Source of the DNA: Streptomyces monashensis
GTDB taxonomy: Bacteria > Actinomycetota > Actinomycetes > Streptomycetales > Streptomycetaceae
Length of the DNA: 64,000 nt
Assembly: GCF_001866665.1 (NCBI RefSeq)
Contig: NZ_MLYO01000004.1
Coordinates: 1 to 64,000, forward strand
Direction of reading: 5' to 3'
Shown: positions 45,445 through 53,989 of the stretch, in pieces
How the letters are laid out: every line of letters begins with the position of its first letter
How positions within the stretch are numbered: the first letter of the stretch is position 1
Position numbers and translations under genes: made by a program
The notes under the pieces: model-generated
Database searches by the model: none
The model's input: the letters and a program-made list of their open reading frames with translations, nothing else
What the model was told of the DNA's origin: nothing

Positions 45445-45956
45445 CCAGCATGACCGACGGACGGCGGGCCGACTCGGCCCGCCGCCGCGAACGCGTTCTC
45501 AAAGCCCTCGATGTCCTGCTCCGAAGCGACCAGGACATCACGGTCTCCGGCCTGGCCCGTGCGGCACGAGTGGACCGCACCTACCTCTACCGGCACCGCG
45601 ACCTCCTCGAACGCGTCCACGCCGCCGCAGCCGCCCCACCAGAAGAAGGCCGGATCGCGGCCGTCAGCCGCGCCTCGCTGCGGACAGACCTGACCAACGC
45701 GCTGGAGCGAAACAGACGGCTGACAGTCCGGGTCCGGCAGTTGGAAAAGCGTCTGTCCGAGAGCCTCGGTGAAACCGCATGGCAGGAATCCGGCCTTGGC
45801 GCATCCGCCGACATCGACCAGCTTCAACGCCGCATCACGTTGCTCGAACAAGACCTGGCCGACATAAGAGGCCAGCTCGATGAGCGGACCGAGGAACTCG
45901 ATGCCGCGCGGGCGGCTAACCGGGAACTGACCCGGGCACTGAACCAAGCCCGATGA
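45441..45956 (+). CDS. DUF6262/TnpC-like third protein of the recombinase trio
   Basis: A protein of 171 residues; ATG overlaps the preceding stop. An N-terminal HTH-like segment (VSGLARAARVDRTYLYRHRD) is followed by a long coiled coil (IDQLQRRITLLEQDLADIRG). This matches the small accessory protein that follows the two recombinases in Tn554-type elements and influences transposition frequency or orientation there. Confidence 0.65.
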   Translation: MTSMTDGRRADSARRRERVLKALDVLLRSDQDITVSGLARAARVDRTYLYRHRDLLERVHAAAAAPPEEGRIAAVSRASLRTDLTNALERNRRLTVRVRQLEKRLSESLGETAWQESGLGASADIDQLQRRITLLEQDLADIRGQLDERTEELDAARAANRELTRALNQAR

Positions 45957-45998
45957 CGCCATCTGCGGCAGAGCATCGAGTTGCGAATGATCTTCTCG

Positions 45999-46967
45999 TC
46001 AAGGGCTGGTGTCCTTGAGGGTGTAGCGGGCCGAGCGGGTGGTCCAGTTTCCGGCTCCCGCGGTGACGTTGTTCAGTCCCTCTATGAATCGGCGCACGTC
46101 TTGCCTGCGGCCCAGTGGCGTGGCCTTGAGTTGGTCGACCCGGCGCTCAAACTCGTTCATGCTCTGCTCGAACTGGTGCCGGACGGTGTCGGCGGCTTCT
46201 TGAAGGGTGCAGTGCCGTGCGCGGGCGATGACGATCACGAGATTTTCGTCGGGTTCCCCGTCTGCCATCTCCTTCTTGAGGGAGAGGTAGTCGTGCCAGA
46301 GCAGAACACGGTCGTTGTCGGCCCGCTTGAGGGCTTGGAGGGCGGGGTCATCGAGCACGTCCTCCAGGTCGATACCCGCGCTGATCTCCACCATGATCTG
46401 GTCGATGTACTGGCCGAGCTGCACCGCACGGGCTGCCAGATAGTCGTCCACGCTGGTGAACGGGCCGTGCTCGCAGAGATGAGCGTCGTAGGCGATACAG
46501 CCACGAACGAAGTCCGCCACCTCATGGCGGAACCGGTGGAGTTGGCGGGGTGGAACATGCTCGGCGAAGCCTCGCCAGATGTCGGCGAGGATGGGACCCC
46601 AGCGTGTCTCGATGGGCAGCCGGTCAGGGGATAGGACATCGGTCAGACTGGCCTGCATGAGCGGCGTGGATGCGCCGTATCGTCGTCCGTCCCATTCGTC
46701 GTCGCGCTCGATGAGTGCCGCGCTTATCGCGGTGATGTTCCACAGACACTGCCGATCTGAGGCGGGCCAGGCCGCGGCCGCGAGATACGGGTAGTCCTTG
46801 GCCCTGATCTTGCGCTGCCGACGGTCGTCGAACAGGCCGTAGGAGAAAAACCAGTCGTAGAAGTCCTCGGGCTCGGGCCGGTAATGGGGGCTGAGCTTGA
46901 CCGGGTAGCGAAAGTCCAGTGCCGACATTCTGGGCATCGGGGTTCGGCCGGGTAGGGACGGCTCCAT
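45999..46967 (-). CDS. Class I terpene synthase
   Basis: A protein of 322 residues; ATG 46967 follows GAAGGAGATA. The Asp-rich metal motif is DDEWD (89-93). The second metal site HDYLSLKKE (225-233) fits NDxxSxxxE except that Asn225 is His. Arg180, about 45 residues before it, is the pyrophosphate sensor. The C-terminal WTTRSARY gives the RY pair. These features and size suggest a sesqui- or diterpene cyclase; the product cannot be predicted. It is co-transcribed with the polyprenyl diphosphate synthase 33 bases upstream, which would supply its substrate. Confidence 0.85.
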   Translation of the reverse strand: MEPSLPGRTPMPRMSALDFRYPVKLSPHYRPEPEDFYDWFFSYGLFDDRRQRKIRAKDYPYLAAAAWPASDRQCLWNITAISAALIERDDEWDGRRYGASTPLMQASLTDVLSPDRLPIETRWGPILADIWRGFAEHVPPRQLHRFRHEVADFVRGCIAYDAHLCEHGPFTSVDDYLAARAVQLGQYIDQIMVEISAGIDLEDVLDDPALQALKRADNDRVLLWHDYLSLKKEMADGEPDENLVIVIARARHCTLQEAADTVRHQFEQSMNEFERRVDQLKATPLGRRQDVRRFIEGLNNVTAGAGNWTTRSARYTLKDTSP

Positions 46968-47000
46968 GGTTATCTCCTTCACAGTGTGGCCAGGCCGGCG

Positions 47001-48059
47001 TCATGCCGCTCTCGCGGTCGCCGTCGTGGCGAGTTCACGCAGGGCCGTGGCGACGGCGGGTGGGAGTCCCGCACGAGCGAGGGCCTGTTCGGCCTGTGTG
47101 CGGCGCGCGGTGATCATGCTCTCGACCGTGTCGCGGGCACCCGTGGCGATGAGGATGCTGCGGATGATCAAGGCGCCTTCCAGGTTCATGTCCGGGTCAC
47201 TGAGGAGGGCGTTCATCTGGTGCTGCTGGGCGGGGGTGGCGTGCCGCCAGGCCAGTGCCAGCAGCGCGGTGTGTTTGCCCTGCCGGATGTCATCCAGAGC
47301 GGGCTTGCCGGTGATCTCTGGGGCGCCGAAGGCTCCCAGCAGGTCGTCCCGCAGTTGGAACGCCTCCCCGACGGGCAGGGCGTACGCGCTCAAGTCCGCG
47401 CGTAGCCGGGCGCTGCCGGCGGCCAGGGCCGCTCCGATGTGCAGGGGGCGCTCGACCGAGTACTTCGCGGTCTTGTACCGCGCGATCGCCATGGCCAGCT
47501 CCAGATCACCGGTCGGGAGCCCAGCGGCTGTCAGGTCGAGGTACTGGCCGTACATCACCTCGGTGCGCATCGCATCCAGCAGCGGCAGCACGTCGGCCAG
47601 CTGGGCATCGCTGAGTCCCGCGGTGTGCAGGAGTTCATCGGACCAGGCCAGCGCCAGGTCGCCGATGAGAACCGCTGCCCCGGCCCCCAGTCGGTCCGCA
47701 GCATGTGCGCCGTGCCGCGCCGTGTACCGGGCTGCCAGCGCCTGATGGACGGTCGGCTGCCCGCGGCGGATATCCGATCCGTCCATGATGTCGTCGTGGA
47801 TCAGCGCGAACGTATGAAACATCTCCAGCGACGCGGCGGTGGCCAGGACGGGGGCTGGGGGGCTGCCCTGCCCTCCTGCGGCGTGCCAGCCCAGGACACA
47901 TAGCAGAGGGCGGATACGTTTCCCTCCGGCGAAAAGGAAGTCCCTGAGGGCGCCGGTGACTTCGTCAGGCCAGCGGCAGGCGGCTGCGGTACGGGCCTTG
48001 GCCGCCAGAAAGTCGTTCAGAACGGTGTCGGTGCGAGCGCGTAAGTCGGCCAGCTCCAT
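47001..48059 (-). CDS. Polyprenyl diphosphate synthase (GGPP/FPP type)
   Basis: A protein of 352 residues; ATG 48059 has GGAGG upstream. Key motifs are FLFAGGKRIRPLLC, the first Asp-rich motif HDDIMDGSDIRRG (Asp89, Asp90, Asp93) and the second LRDDLLGAFG with the KxxDDIRQGKHT-type segment. The size and motifs fit geranylgeranyl or farnesyl diphosphate synthases; chain length is not certain. It feeds the terpene synthase downstream. Confidence 0.88.
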   Translation of the reverse strand: MELADLRARTDTVLNDFLAAKARTAAACRWPDEVTGALRDFLFAGGKRIRPLLCVLGWHAAGGQGSPPAPVLATAASLEMFHTFALIHDDIMDGSDIRRGQPTVHQALAARYTARHGAHAADRLGAGAAVLIGDLALAWSDELLHTAGLSDAQLADVLPLLDAMRTEVMYGQYLDLTAAGLPTGDLELAMAIARYKTAKYSVERPLHIGAALAAGSARLRADLSAYALPVGEAFQLRDDLLGAFGAPEITGKPALDDIRQGKHTALLALAWRHATPAQQHQMNALLSDPDMNLEGALIIRSILIATGARDTVESMITARRTQAEQALARAGLPPAVATALRELATTATARAA

Positions 48060-48501
48060 GCCCTTTGCCTCCGGACATCCAAGGCGGCTGCCACAGACCC
48101 CCCTGCAAGGGAGACCGGGCCCGAACCGATGATTCCCGCATTGGTACACGGTTGAACTAGCGGCTGGATCTCAACGGTGCATTCCCGTGGCGCCGCGCAG
48201 GCCGGTGGTACCTGCCACGCGCCCCAGATCACTAAGTTGCCATCGGCGACACTTCAGCCAGCGCTAGCACCACAGCTGTTGCGCTAGCTAGAGTTCAACT
48301 GCGAGTGGCTGAGCTGCACAAACCCGAGGTGCACACCACTACGACAGCCTCGCTCCCCCAGAGAAGTCGGGGTAGTCATACGTTGCCACGACTCCCACAT
48401 TAGTTCGACCCGCCGACAAGACCTCCGGCACTGTGCCTCTGCCGCGTGGCGGACGGATCCCAGGGCCCAGCCGCCCGGGAGCAGGTGCACCGTGGGTGGG
48501 T
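48060..48501. promoter_or_regulatory. Promoter region of the terpene operon, with repeated GCGCTAGC
   Basis: No convincing gene in these 440 bases. GCGCTAGC occurs at 48261-48268 and 48281-48288, 20 bases apart (two helical turns), each containing the palindrome GCTAGC. This looks like a paired operator upstream of the polyprenyl synthase gene. Confidence 0.35.
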
Positions 48502-48798
48502 CTACAGGTCGAGAACTGCGCGTAGAGCCTGGTCCACCCGGGTCATCGCGGAAGGGACGACCTCGCCGAGGAGTTTCGCGCCGTCGAAGCGGCCGGCTCT
48601 GAGCTGTTGGAGGTTGACGGCGACCGCCGTGCAGGGAAGCGGGTCATCGATCACCACGGACATGGCCGTGTCGGGGTAGCGGCCCGAGGGGTGCAATACG
48701 ATCGCGAGCACCGCCCCGTAGGCCTCTTCCAGACCGGTCAGGGAGACGACCAGGACGGCGCGGCCGTCGGCAAGAGTCCAGATCTCGCCGCGCCTCAC
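48502..48798 (-). CDS. MazF/PemK-like toxin
   Basis: GTG 48798 gives 98 residues starting VRRGEIWTLADGRAVLVVSL. The pattern RRGEIW..., strand pairs (AVLVVSL, AVLAIVLHP), and VVPSAMTRVDQALRAVLDL at the end fit MazF-type mRNA interferases. The start overlaps the antitoxin stop as GTGA. Confidence 0.7.
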   Translation of the reverse strand: MRRGEIWTLADGRAVLVVSLTGLEEAYGAVLAIVLHPSGRYPDTAMSVVIDDPLPCTAVAVNLQQLRAGRFDGAKLLGEVVPSAMTRVDQALRAVLDL

Positions 48799-48992
48799 AG
48801 CGTGTCGCCCTCGCCCGCCAGGTCGTCGCCGAGACCGAGCGCGGCGAGCTGGTGCGCGGCGTCGAGGGTGGCGGCCCGGCGTGCGGCGCGCACGACGTAC
48901 GCGTTCACGCTCAGGCCGGCCTCCGAGGCGGCGGCCTTGATCGAGGGGGCGAGATCGTCGGGGATCCGCAGGGTCATCGTGGTGACAGACAT
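48795..48992 (-). CDS. Ribbon-helix-helix antitoxin of the MazF-like pair
   Basis: A protein of 65 residues. MSVTTMTLRIPDDLAPSIKA is the strand and first helix, GLSVNAYVVRAARRAATLDA the second helix and tail. It should bind its own promoter and the toxin encoded immediately downstream. Confidence 0.7.
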   Translation of the reverse strand: MSVTTMTLRIPDDLAPSIKAAASEAGLSVNAYVVRAARRAATLDAAHQLAALGLGDDLAGEGDTL

Positions 48993-49395
48993 GGACCCAG
49001 AATAGACACCGCTTTATGGTGGCGTACATCGGTTGCGAGGTGAGCACGCGCTGTGGTAGCCCACGGTCGTCACCCGGCCGGATGCCCTGAGACAGGACTC
49101 ACCGGACCGGTACACGTGCCAGCCGCCGAGCGGGCGGTGGAGGCGGGACCACCGGACTCCTGCCCGCCGCCCTTGCCGTGGCCCAGCAGAACAAGCGAGC
49201 CGCCGCGCACGCCCAGGACACCGCCCAGCGCACCCTGGCGCCCCAACAGCGTGCGCGGTGCGCGCGGCAACGGATGCCGCACCAGCTGAGACCTGCGCCG
49301 GCGGGCATGATTCGTCTCGATTCCCCTTCCCGCTGAGCCGAGTTGGGCTTGGATGGGGCTGCGACCTCGTCAAATACACGAAGGAGAGGGGACCG
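48993..49395. other. Gap between TA pair and hypothetical gene
   Basis: No convincing gene in these 400 bases, which separate divergent transcription units. The last 15 bases hold the site AAGGAGAGGGG for the next gene. Confidence 0.35.
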
Positions 49396-50685
49396 GTGAT
49401 GTTCAGGCACTCCGGGAAGACGGAGCTGTCGGCGAAGCGACTGCTGCGGAACGCGGTGGCCACCACACCGTCCCGGTTCCTGGGAGCGCGCCGCCGCCGC
49501 GGCTGGGTGCTGTACCGGTGGGACACGCAGTTCGGTGTAGTCATCCTCGCGTACACGGTGCCCGGCGAGGAAGGGACGACGTTCCCGAGCCATGCTCTAC
49601 TGCGCGAGCTGGCCGAGGACGCCGTGGCCCTGGCCGTGGTCGAGCCCGACTACGGGCCTCCTGACGGGCCGAGCATCGAGGCGGTCGACGCCGACGGCCC
49701 GGACGAGTACTACGGCACCACCTGGCACCACCTGGAACGCGTGCTCGGCATGCCCGCCCCGTACTGGCACTTCAACCTGCGCGATCCCGAGCTGATGATG
49801 AACTGGGAGCCCGGCGCACCCACCCTGCACGTGCCGGCCGTCGTCACTCCGGACCCGGCACCGCTGATGCGCCTGGCGGCGGAAGAACCCGACGGCTCCC
49901 ACGCCGCCGTAGCCGCCCTTGATGTTGCCCGCCTTGCACTGTGGGACAGTGCGCGGGCGGCATGCGAAGAGATCACCAAATACGTCGACGCCAGCGACAG
50001 TGTCGCGTCCATCGCGATCGCCGCTCGCCCCACGATGCCGCACCAGCCGCCATCCATCGCTGCAGAGATCCTCCGTGACGGCTGGCGCACCATCCTGTCC
50101 CGGACCGACGTCCTCGCTGCCCGCTGCGCGCGCCTGGGTGACGTCCTCGGAGCGAGCGGCTACTTCCCCGGGTCACGCAAGGTCACCGTGGATCCGTCGT
50201 CCTGCGCGCAGGCCGCACAGTGGGCGGCCCGCCTACGGCCCGGAACCCGCACCGCGCTCGCCACCTACCTCGGCGACGGCCAGGAACCCGACATCCTCGT
50301 CGACCCGGTCACCGACATGCCCGCCGCGCACACCAGCGAGGGGACGATCGAGACCGTCGCCCCCCACCGGCTGCCGGCGCACTCCGCGCTCGCCACCCTG
50401 ACCATCGGCCACCGCGCGGTGTGGGTGACCACGAAGGACGGCACCGTCTTCCTGGCACCGCAGAGAACCGGCAGCTACACCTACGGCTACCAAGGCGGCG
50501 GCCCGATGGCCCTGGCCCAGCTCATCGACCTTCTCCTGAAGGACATCACCCACGCCGCGCCCGGATACGGTGACGCGCAACGGCCTCCGGCAGGCCTGGA
50601 CCATGCCACCGAGGAGGGCTGGAAGGGACGCAGGGCGCCCTTCACCCTGACACGGGCGGAGCTTGAGGCACTGCGCGACGCATGA
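49396..50685 (+). CDS. Hypothetical protein (about 429 aa)
   Basis: GTG-ATG at 49396-49401 follows AAGGAGAGG. The N-terminus is MFRHSGKTELSAKRLLRNAV. A strand-rich domain (RGWVLYRWDTQFGVVILAYT) and a segment with DEYYGTTWHHLERVLGMPAP come next. The second half is alpha/beta with KDGTVFLAPQRTGSYTYGYQ. Not recognised. The next gene in the same direction starts about 90 bases on and may be linked. Confidence 0.55.
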   Translation: MMFRHSGKTELSAKRLLRNAVATTPSRFLGARRRRGWVLYRWDTQFGVVILAYTVPGEEGTTFPSHALLRELAEDAVALAVVEPDYGPPDGPSIEAVDADGPDEYYGTTWHHLERVLGMPAPYWHFNLRDPELMMNWEPGAPTLHVPAVVTPDPAPLMRLAAEEPDGSHAAVAALDVARLALWDSARAACEEITKYVDASDSVASIAIAARPTMPHQPPSIAAEILRDGWRTILSRTDVLAARCARLGDVLGASGYFPGSRKVTVDPSSCAQAAQWAARLRPGTRTALATYLGDGQEPDILVDPVTDMPAAHTSEGTIETVAPHRLPAHSALATLTIGHRAVWVTTKDGTVFLAPQRTGSYTYGYQGGGPMALAQLIDLLLKDITHAAPGYGDAQRPPAGLDHATEEGWKGRRAPFTLTRAELEALRDA

Positions 50686-50776
50686 GCCGCGCGGGACGGG
50701 TTGCGATCGCCGGGCGAGCGTGGCGGCGCCGCAGCCGACCGACATCCGACATCGTCGCAAGGAGACGAGAACACTG

Positions 50777-51478
50777 ATGGACTTCCCCGCGTTCACCGAG
50801 GCGGCGCCGCTGACCGCACTTGAGATCGAGGCGCTGCGATCCCTGTACACGACGCTTCAGGACTTGCGGCACGAGTACGAATCCGCACGCGCTCTCTCCC
50901 ACCGTTTCTACCGGCTGGAGGAGACCGCGCAGGTGTACACCCACGGCCGGGCCCTGACCCACCACCCCGACGCCCTGCACCGGCTCGGCATCCTGTCTGA
51001 CCGCTATGAGCGCGGGGTCGGGATGCTCGCCTGGCGGCACGCGAGTGCGGCGACGGTGCTCGGCATCAGCATCCTGGACCGGCTCGTGGGCGGCCGGCCC
51101 GCGATGACGGCGGCCGCGATCACAGCGCTGTGCGAGGAGCCGACCCTCGGCCGGCTGCGCGAAGCCTTGTCGATCCCGTGCACCGATCTGCTGGTCGCGC
51201 GTGAACCTGATTTCCGGGACCGGTACGAGGATGCCCGCCGCGGCCTGCTCCGCTCGGTGGAGGGCGTGGTCGAGAACGCCGCGCAGATCGGCGACGGCGT
51301 ACCGGAAGACGCGGCTGAGCTGTGGGCCGGGCGGCTCAGCCAGTTCGACCGTCTGGACACGGACCCGCTGTATGACGGGATCCTCGGTCCGCTGCTGCCC
51401 TTCGCCGACCATTTCCCCAACGAGGTCGACTGGTACCTGCGGCAGTCCCGCAAGGGCGCACTGCCCCAGCCGATCTGA
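50777..51478 (+). CDS. Hypothetical all-helical protein (233 aa)
   Basis: ATG 50777 (AAGGAG lies 17 bases upstream). MDFPAFTEAAPLTALEIEAL, then long helices (LYTTLQDLRHEYESARALSH, MLAWRHASAATVLGISILDR). No family recognised; no membrane segment or signal peptide. Confidence 0.55.
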   Translation: MDFPAFTEAAPLTALEIEALRSLYTTLQDLRHEYESARALSHRFYRLEETAQVYTHGRALTHHPDALHRLGILSDRYERGVGMLAWRHASAATVLGISILDRLVGGRPAMTAAAITALCEEPTLGRLREALSIPCTDLLVAREPDFRDRYEDARRGLLRSVEGVVENAAQIGDGVPEDAAELWAGRLSQFDRLDTDPLYDGILGPLLPFADHFPNEVDWYLRQSRKGALPQPI

Positions 51479-51558
51479 ACGCGACAGTAGGGCAGCGGTC
51501 CGCGCCGACGCCCGGGTGACCGACGGCCGCAGTGCACCTGAAGCGACGCCCTGACACG

Positions 51559-51581
51559 CCACTCTACTGAAGGTAGAGTGG
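51559..51581 (+). promoter_or_regulatory. Perfect palindromic operator of a TA operon
   Basis: CCACTCTAC and its exact complement GTAGAGTGG flank the 5-base centre TGAAG, ending four bases before the antitoxin ATG. Binding by the ribbon-helix-helix antitoxin here would block both promoter and ribosome access. Confidence 0.6.
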
Positions 51582-51585
51582 CTGT

Positions 51586-51849
51586 ATGAGCGAGCGGGAC
51601 ACCAGCATCAAGACCACCAGGGACGTCCGTGACCGTCTCAAGGTCCTGGCCAGCGAGCACGGAACGTCCATGAGTGATTTCCTGGCGGAACTGGTGGCAC
51701 GGGAGCTGACCGAGGACGAGAAGGAGCAGCGCGTCCAGCAGGCCCTGGAAGAGGTCCGGCAGGCGACGGGCGTGACCGTCTCCGACGAGGCACGCGTGAG
51801 GGCTCGCGCTTTCCTTCAGAACCTCGGACGGGAGCACCGCGCCGCGTGA
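51586..51849 (+). CDS. CopG/RHH-type antitoxin of PIN-like pair
   Basis: A protein of 87 residues. The strand TSIKTTRDVRDRLKVLASEH and helix TSMSDFLAELVARELTEDEK form a ribbon-helix-helix. The C-terminal helix (QRVQQALEEVRQATG) is the likely toxin-binding part. The stop overlaps the toxin GTG. It lies directly after the palindromic operator. Confidence 0.7.
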   Translation: MSERDTSIKTTRDVRDRLKVLASEHGTSMSDFLAELVARELTEDEKEQRVQQALEEVRQATGVTVSDEARVRARAFLQNLGREHRAA

Positions 51850-52223
51850 TCCGTGTCGTTCTTGATCACACGTGCATCCTGGCGCTCGCGGAAGGCGACG
51901 AGTTCCTCAACGGGCTGTACGTCGAGGCCAGCTACGGCTACGCCGAGATCGTGATCCCCGCCCTGTCCGCAACGGTCGCCGACCGGGACAATCCGGGCGC
52001 TGGCCAGCACGCCCTCGAACGCCGCTTCACGACCGCCAGCGACTACACCCGATCACACGCGCTGGTCGTCGGCGCGTGGCGCCACGTGGACTGGCGGGTG
52101 CTGCATCCTGCGTCGTCGGTGATCGTTGCCCGGCAGGCCGGGGAAGACGCCACCCTGCTGTCGATGGATCCCGACATGTATGCCGGCACCGGGGTCAGTC
52201 CGCTCAATCCGATGGGCTCATGA
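51846..52223 (+). CDS. PIN-like toxin (VapC-type)
   Basis: A protein of 125 residues: MIRVVLDHTCILALAEGDEF, an N-terminal acidic strand end as in PIN domains, and GEDATLLSMDPDMYAG near the end, where the last PIN acid would sit. The match to VapC is loose, so the fold is proposed rather than certain. It overlaps both neighbours by four bases. Confidence 0.55.
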   Translation: MIRVVLDHTCILALAEGDEFLNGLYVEASYGYAEIVIPALSATVADRDNPGAGQHALERRFTTASDYTRSHALVVGAWRHVDWRVLHPASSVIVARQAGEDATLLSMDPDMYAGTGVSPLNPMGS

Positions 52224-52423
52224 CGGAGAAGGGCTGCCTGCTCAAGAAGGCGATCATGGATCACGAGACAGCGTCGGCACGTGAGCAGCAACGCGCGGCG
52301 TCCGAGATCGGCTCCCTCGCCGACGCCGTCGGCGTATCACGGGCCCGATCGATCACTGATCGTCTCGACACGATCGAGCGTGTTCTGTTCGCTGTCGCCC
52401 GTGCGCAGGGCATCGACCCGTAG
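52220..52423 (+). CDS. Small third gene of the PIN-like TA operon (67 aa)
   Basis: ATG overlaps the toxin stop (ATGA). MTEKGCLLKKAIMDHETASA, then a helical region AVGVSRARSITDRLDTIERV. Unrecognised. The coupling suggests a role linked to the TA pair. Confidence 0.5.
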   Translation: MTEKGCLLKKAIMDHETASAREQQRAASEIGSLADAVGVSRARSITDRLDTIERVLFAVARAQGIDP

Positions 52424-52577
52424 CGCCTTCAGCAGACCGTCGGTCTGGACGTACAGCGCGGTGGTGGCAGCTGGTCGGGGCGAGATCATCCGCGGCGTCC
52501 TGGTCGTGGAGGAAGTCTGCCTGCCGACGGCCTCACAGGCAGCGGTGACGCCGCTCTGCCGTCCGTATGATGACGGC

Positions 52578-52728
52578 GTGACAACCCGCCGCACTCTTGG
52601 CGCCGGCCCGCACAGCACGCGCGTCCGCGCCATGCAGGCTGACCTGCTCGGCGTCCTGCCCGACGTCCGTCTCCCCGACCTGGAAGATCTGCGGGCCCGT
52701 GGGGTGCTCGGCACCAGTCCGGCGCTAG
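52578..52728 (+). pseudogene. 5' part of an interrupted gene
   Basis: GTG 52578 opens VTTRRTLGAGPHSTRVRAMQ, about 50 codons, ending ...GTSPAL at the CTAG where a mobile element begins. If the element and one CTAG copy are removed, the frame runs on into the luciferase-like fragment at 55115 (SPAL-ARQVAALDH). Confidence 0.45.
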
Positions 52729-52893
52729 GGCCTGTTCAGAGTCGTGATCATGTAGCAGGCCGGAGGCTGCGCCCCGTTGATGATGCGACGGTGGTCGGCG
52801 AACGGGCGCCCTGCCTTCCCGACGTTGTGGGGAAGACAGAGCGCCAGGCGTGCCCACTACTCGTCGGTCACAGGCGCAGGCGCCCGCTCGTGG

Positions 52894-53745
52894 TCACCGA
52901 GGCTCGTAGGCGGTGGCCAGCACAGAGACCGTGACCCAGTTGGGCAGGAGGCCGTCATCGTTCAAGTCTTTACGGCTCAAGTGGCGTGCGCTCGGCGTCA
53001 TCCCCACCAAGTCCAGGGCCTCCAGCCCGACCAGGGCCATCGGGTACTCCACCCGTTCGGTAACGACGGCCTCGAAGCGGGGGTCCATCGCCCGGTGCAG
53101 GCGCTGTTCCTTGGCCGGGTCGATGGTGACCATCGCGGGTATCCGGCCGCGCAGTTCGGCCAGGTGCCGCTCAGTAGGACGGACCACGATCAGCCGGCCG
53201 CCCGGGCGGAGCACTCGGTGAAACTCAGTTGGATTGCGCGGGGCGAACACGTCCAACACCACGTCGGCCACCTCGTCAGCCACCGGGAAGGGACGGAAGA
53301 CATCCCAGGTCGCCGCGGCGGCTCGTTCATGGGCTCGGGCTGCCAAGCGCAGCGCGCGCACCGACGTATCCAGGCCCAGACCTCGGGCACCGGGAAACTG
53401 GTCGAGAACGCCGGCCAGGTAGTAGCCCGTGCCGCACCCGACGTCCACGACCGTGCCCCGCTCAGGCAGGGAGTCGGCCGCCAGGCGGGCCACGGCCTGG
53501 CGGATGGGAGCGTACCTGCCGGTGGTCAGGAAGCGGTCCCGAGCCCGGACCATGGCCGCGTCGTCGCCGCTGGTGGCGCGGGTGCCCGTCAGGAGGCTGG
53601 CGTAGCCGTGGCGGGCGATATCGAAGGTATGGCCCGCCGCACAGCGCAGTACGCCGCTATCGGGGTGCAGGCGGCGCGTGCGGCACGTCGGGCAGCGCAG
53701 CAGGTCGAGGGACAGTTCGAGGGCAGAGGGAAGCAACACGGGCAC
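52894..53745 (-). CDS. 23S rRNA (guanine-N1)-methyltransferase, RlmA/TlrB family
   Basis: A protein of 283 residues; the GTG at 53745 follows CCAGGAGTTCCTC. An N-terminal zinc finger (LRCPTCRTRRLH ... LRCAAGHTFDIARHGYASLL) is the hallmark of RlmA-type enzymes. The SAM-binding motif is TVVDVGCGTGYYLAGVL, followed by DVVLDVFAPRNPTEFHRVLR. The TlrB/MyrA branch methylates the base at the macrolide site and gives tylosin or mycinamicin resistance; RlmA(I) is housekeeping. A mobile context and an attenuator-like leader favour a resistance role, which is inference. Confidence 0.85.
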   Translation of the reverse strand: MPVLLPSALELSLDLLRCPTCRTRRLHPDSGVLRCAAGHTFDIARHGYASLLTGTRATSGDDAAMVRARDRFLTTGRYAPIRQAVARLAADSLPERGTVVDVGCGTGYYLAGVLDQFPGARGLGLDTSVRALRLAARAHERAAAATWDVFRPFPVADEVADVVLDVFAPRNPTEFHRVLRPGGRLIVVRPTERHLAELRGRIPAMVTIDPAKEQRLHRAMDPRFEAVVTERVEYPMALVGLEALDLVGMTPSARHLSRKDLNDDGLLPNWVTVSVLATAYEPR

Positions 53746-53751
53746 GAGGAA

Positions 53752-53836
53752 CTCCTGGCACGGGTGAAGGGAAGAGACCGTGCCTGCACGCGCACACAGA
53801 AGGTCACTGCCTCAGGAAGGAACGGGCAGTGCCAGG
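53752..53836 (-). promoter_or_regulatory. Translational attenuator ahead of the rRNA methyltransferase
   Basis: On the minus strand four segments can pair in two ways. Segment 1 (53825-53836) CCTGGCACTGCC pairs with segment 2 (53805-53811) GGCAGTG. Segment 3 (53778-53784) GGCACGG pairs with segment 4 (53754-53763) CCGTGCCAGG. Alternatively CCTGGCAC of segment 1 pairs exactly with GTGCCAGG of segment 4, covering part of the AGGAG ribosome-binding site (53752-53756). A ribosome stalled in the leader ORF would cover segment 1 and free the site, as in erm attenuators. Confidence 0.55.
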
Positions 53837-53886
53837 AAGGTGGTTCGCGCAGCAGGCACACCAAGGAGGGCGACGCCGTCCGACAT
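53812..53886 (-). CDS. Leader peptide (24 aa) of the methyltransferase gene
   Basis: ATG 53886 (GAGGG upstream) begins MSDGVALLGVPAARTTFLAL and ends PVPS, TGA at 53812. Its last codons lie on attenuator segment 1, the geometry needed for ribosome-stalling control. The peptide itself has no known stall motif that I can name. Confidence 0.45.
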   Translation of the reverse strand: MSDGVALLGVPAARTTFLALPVPS

Positions 53887-53989
53887 CGCCCTCAACGCCT
53901 TCCGATCACAGGAAGCAGCAGTGCGGGGTGCTCATGAATGCCACGCCATAAGTCTACGAGCCTCGCCGCCGAAGTTGAGAGACACGGCC

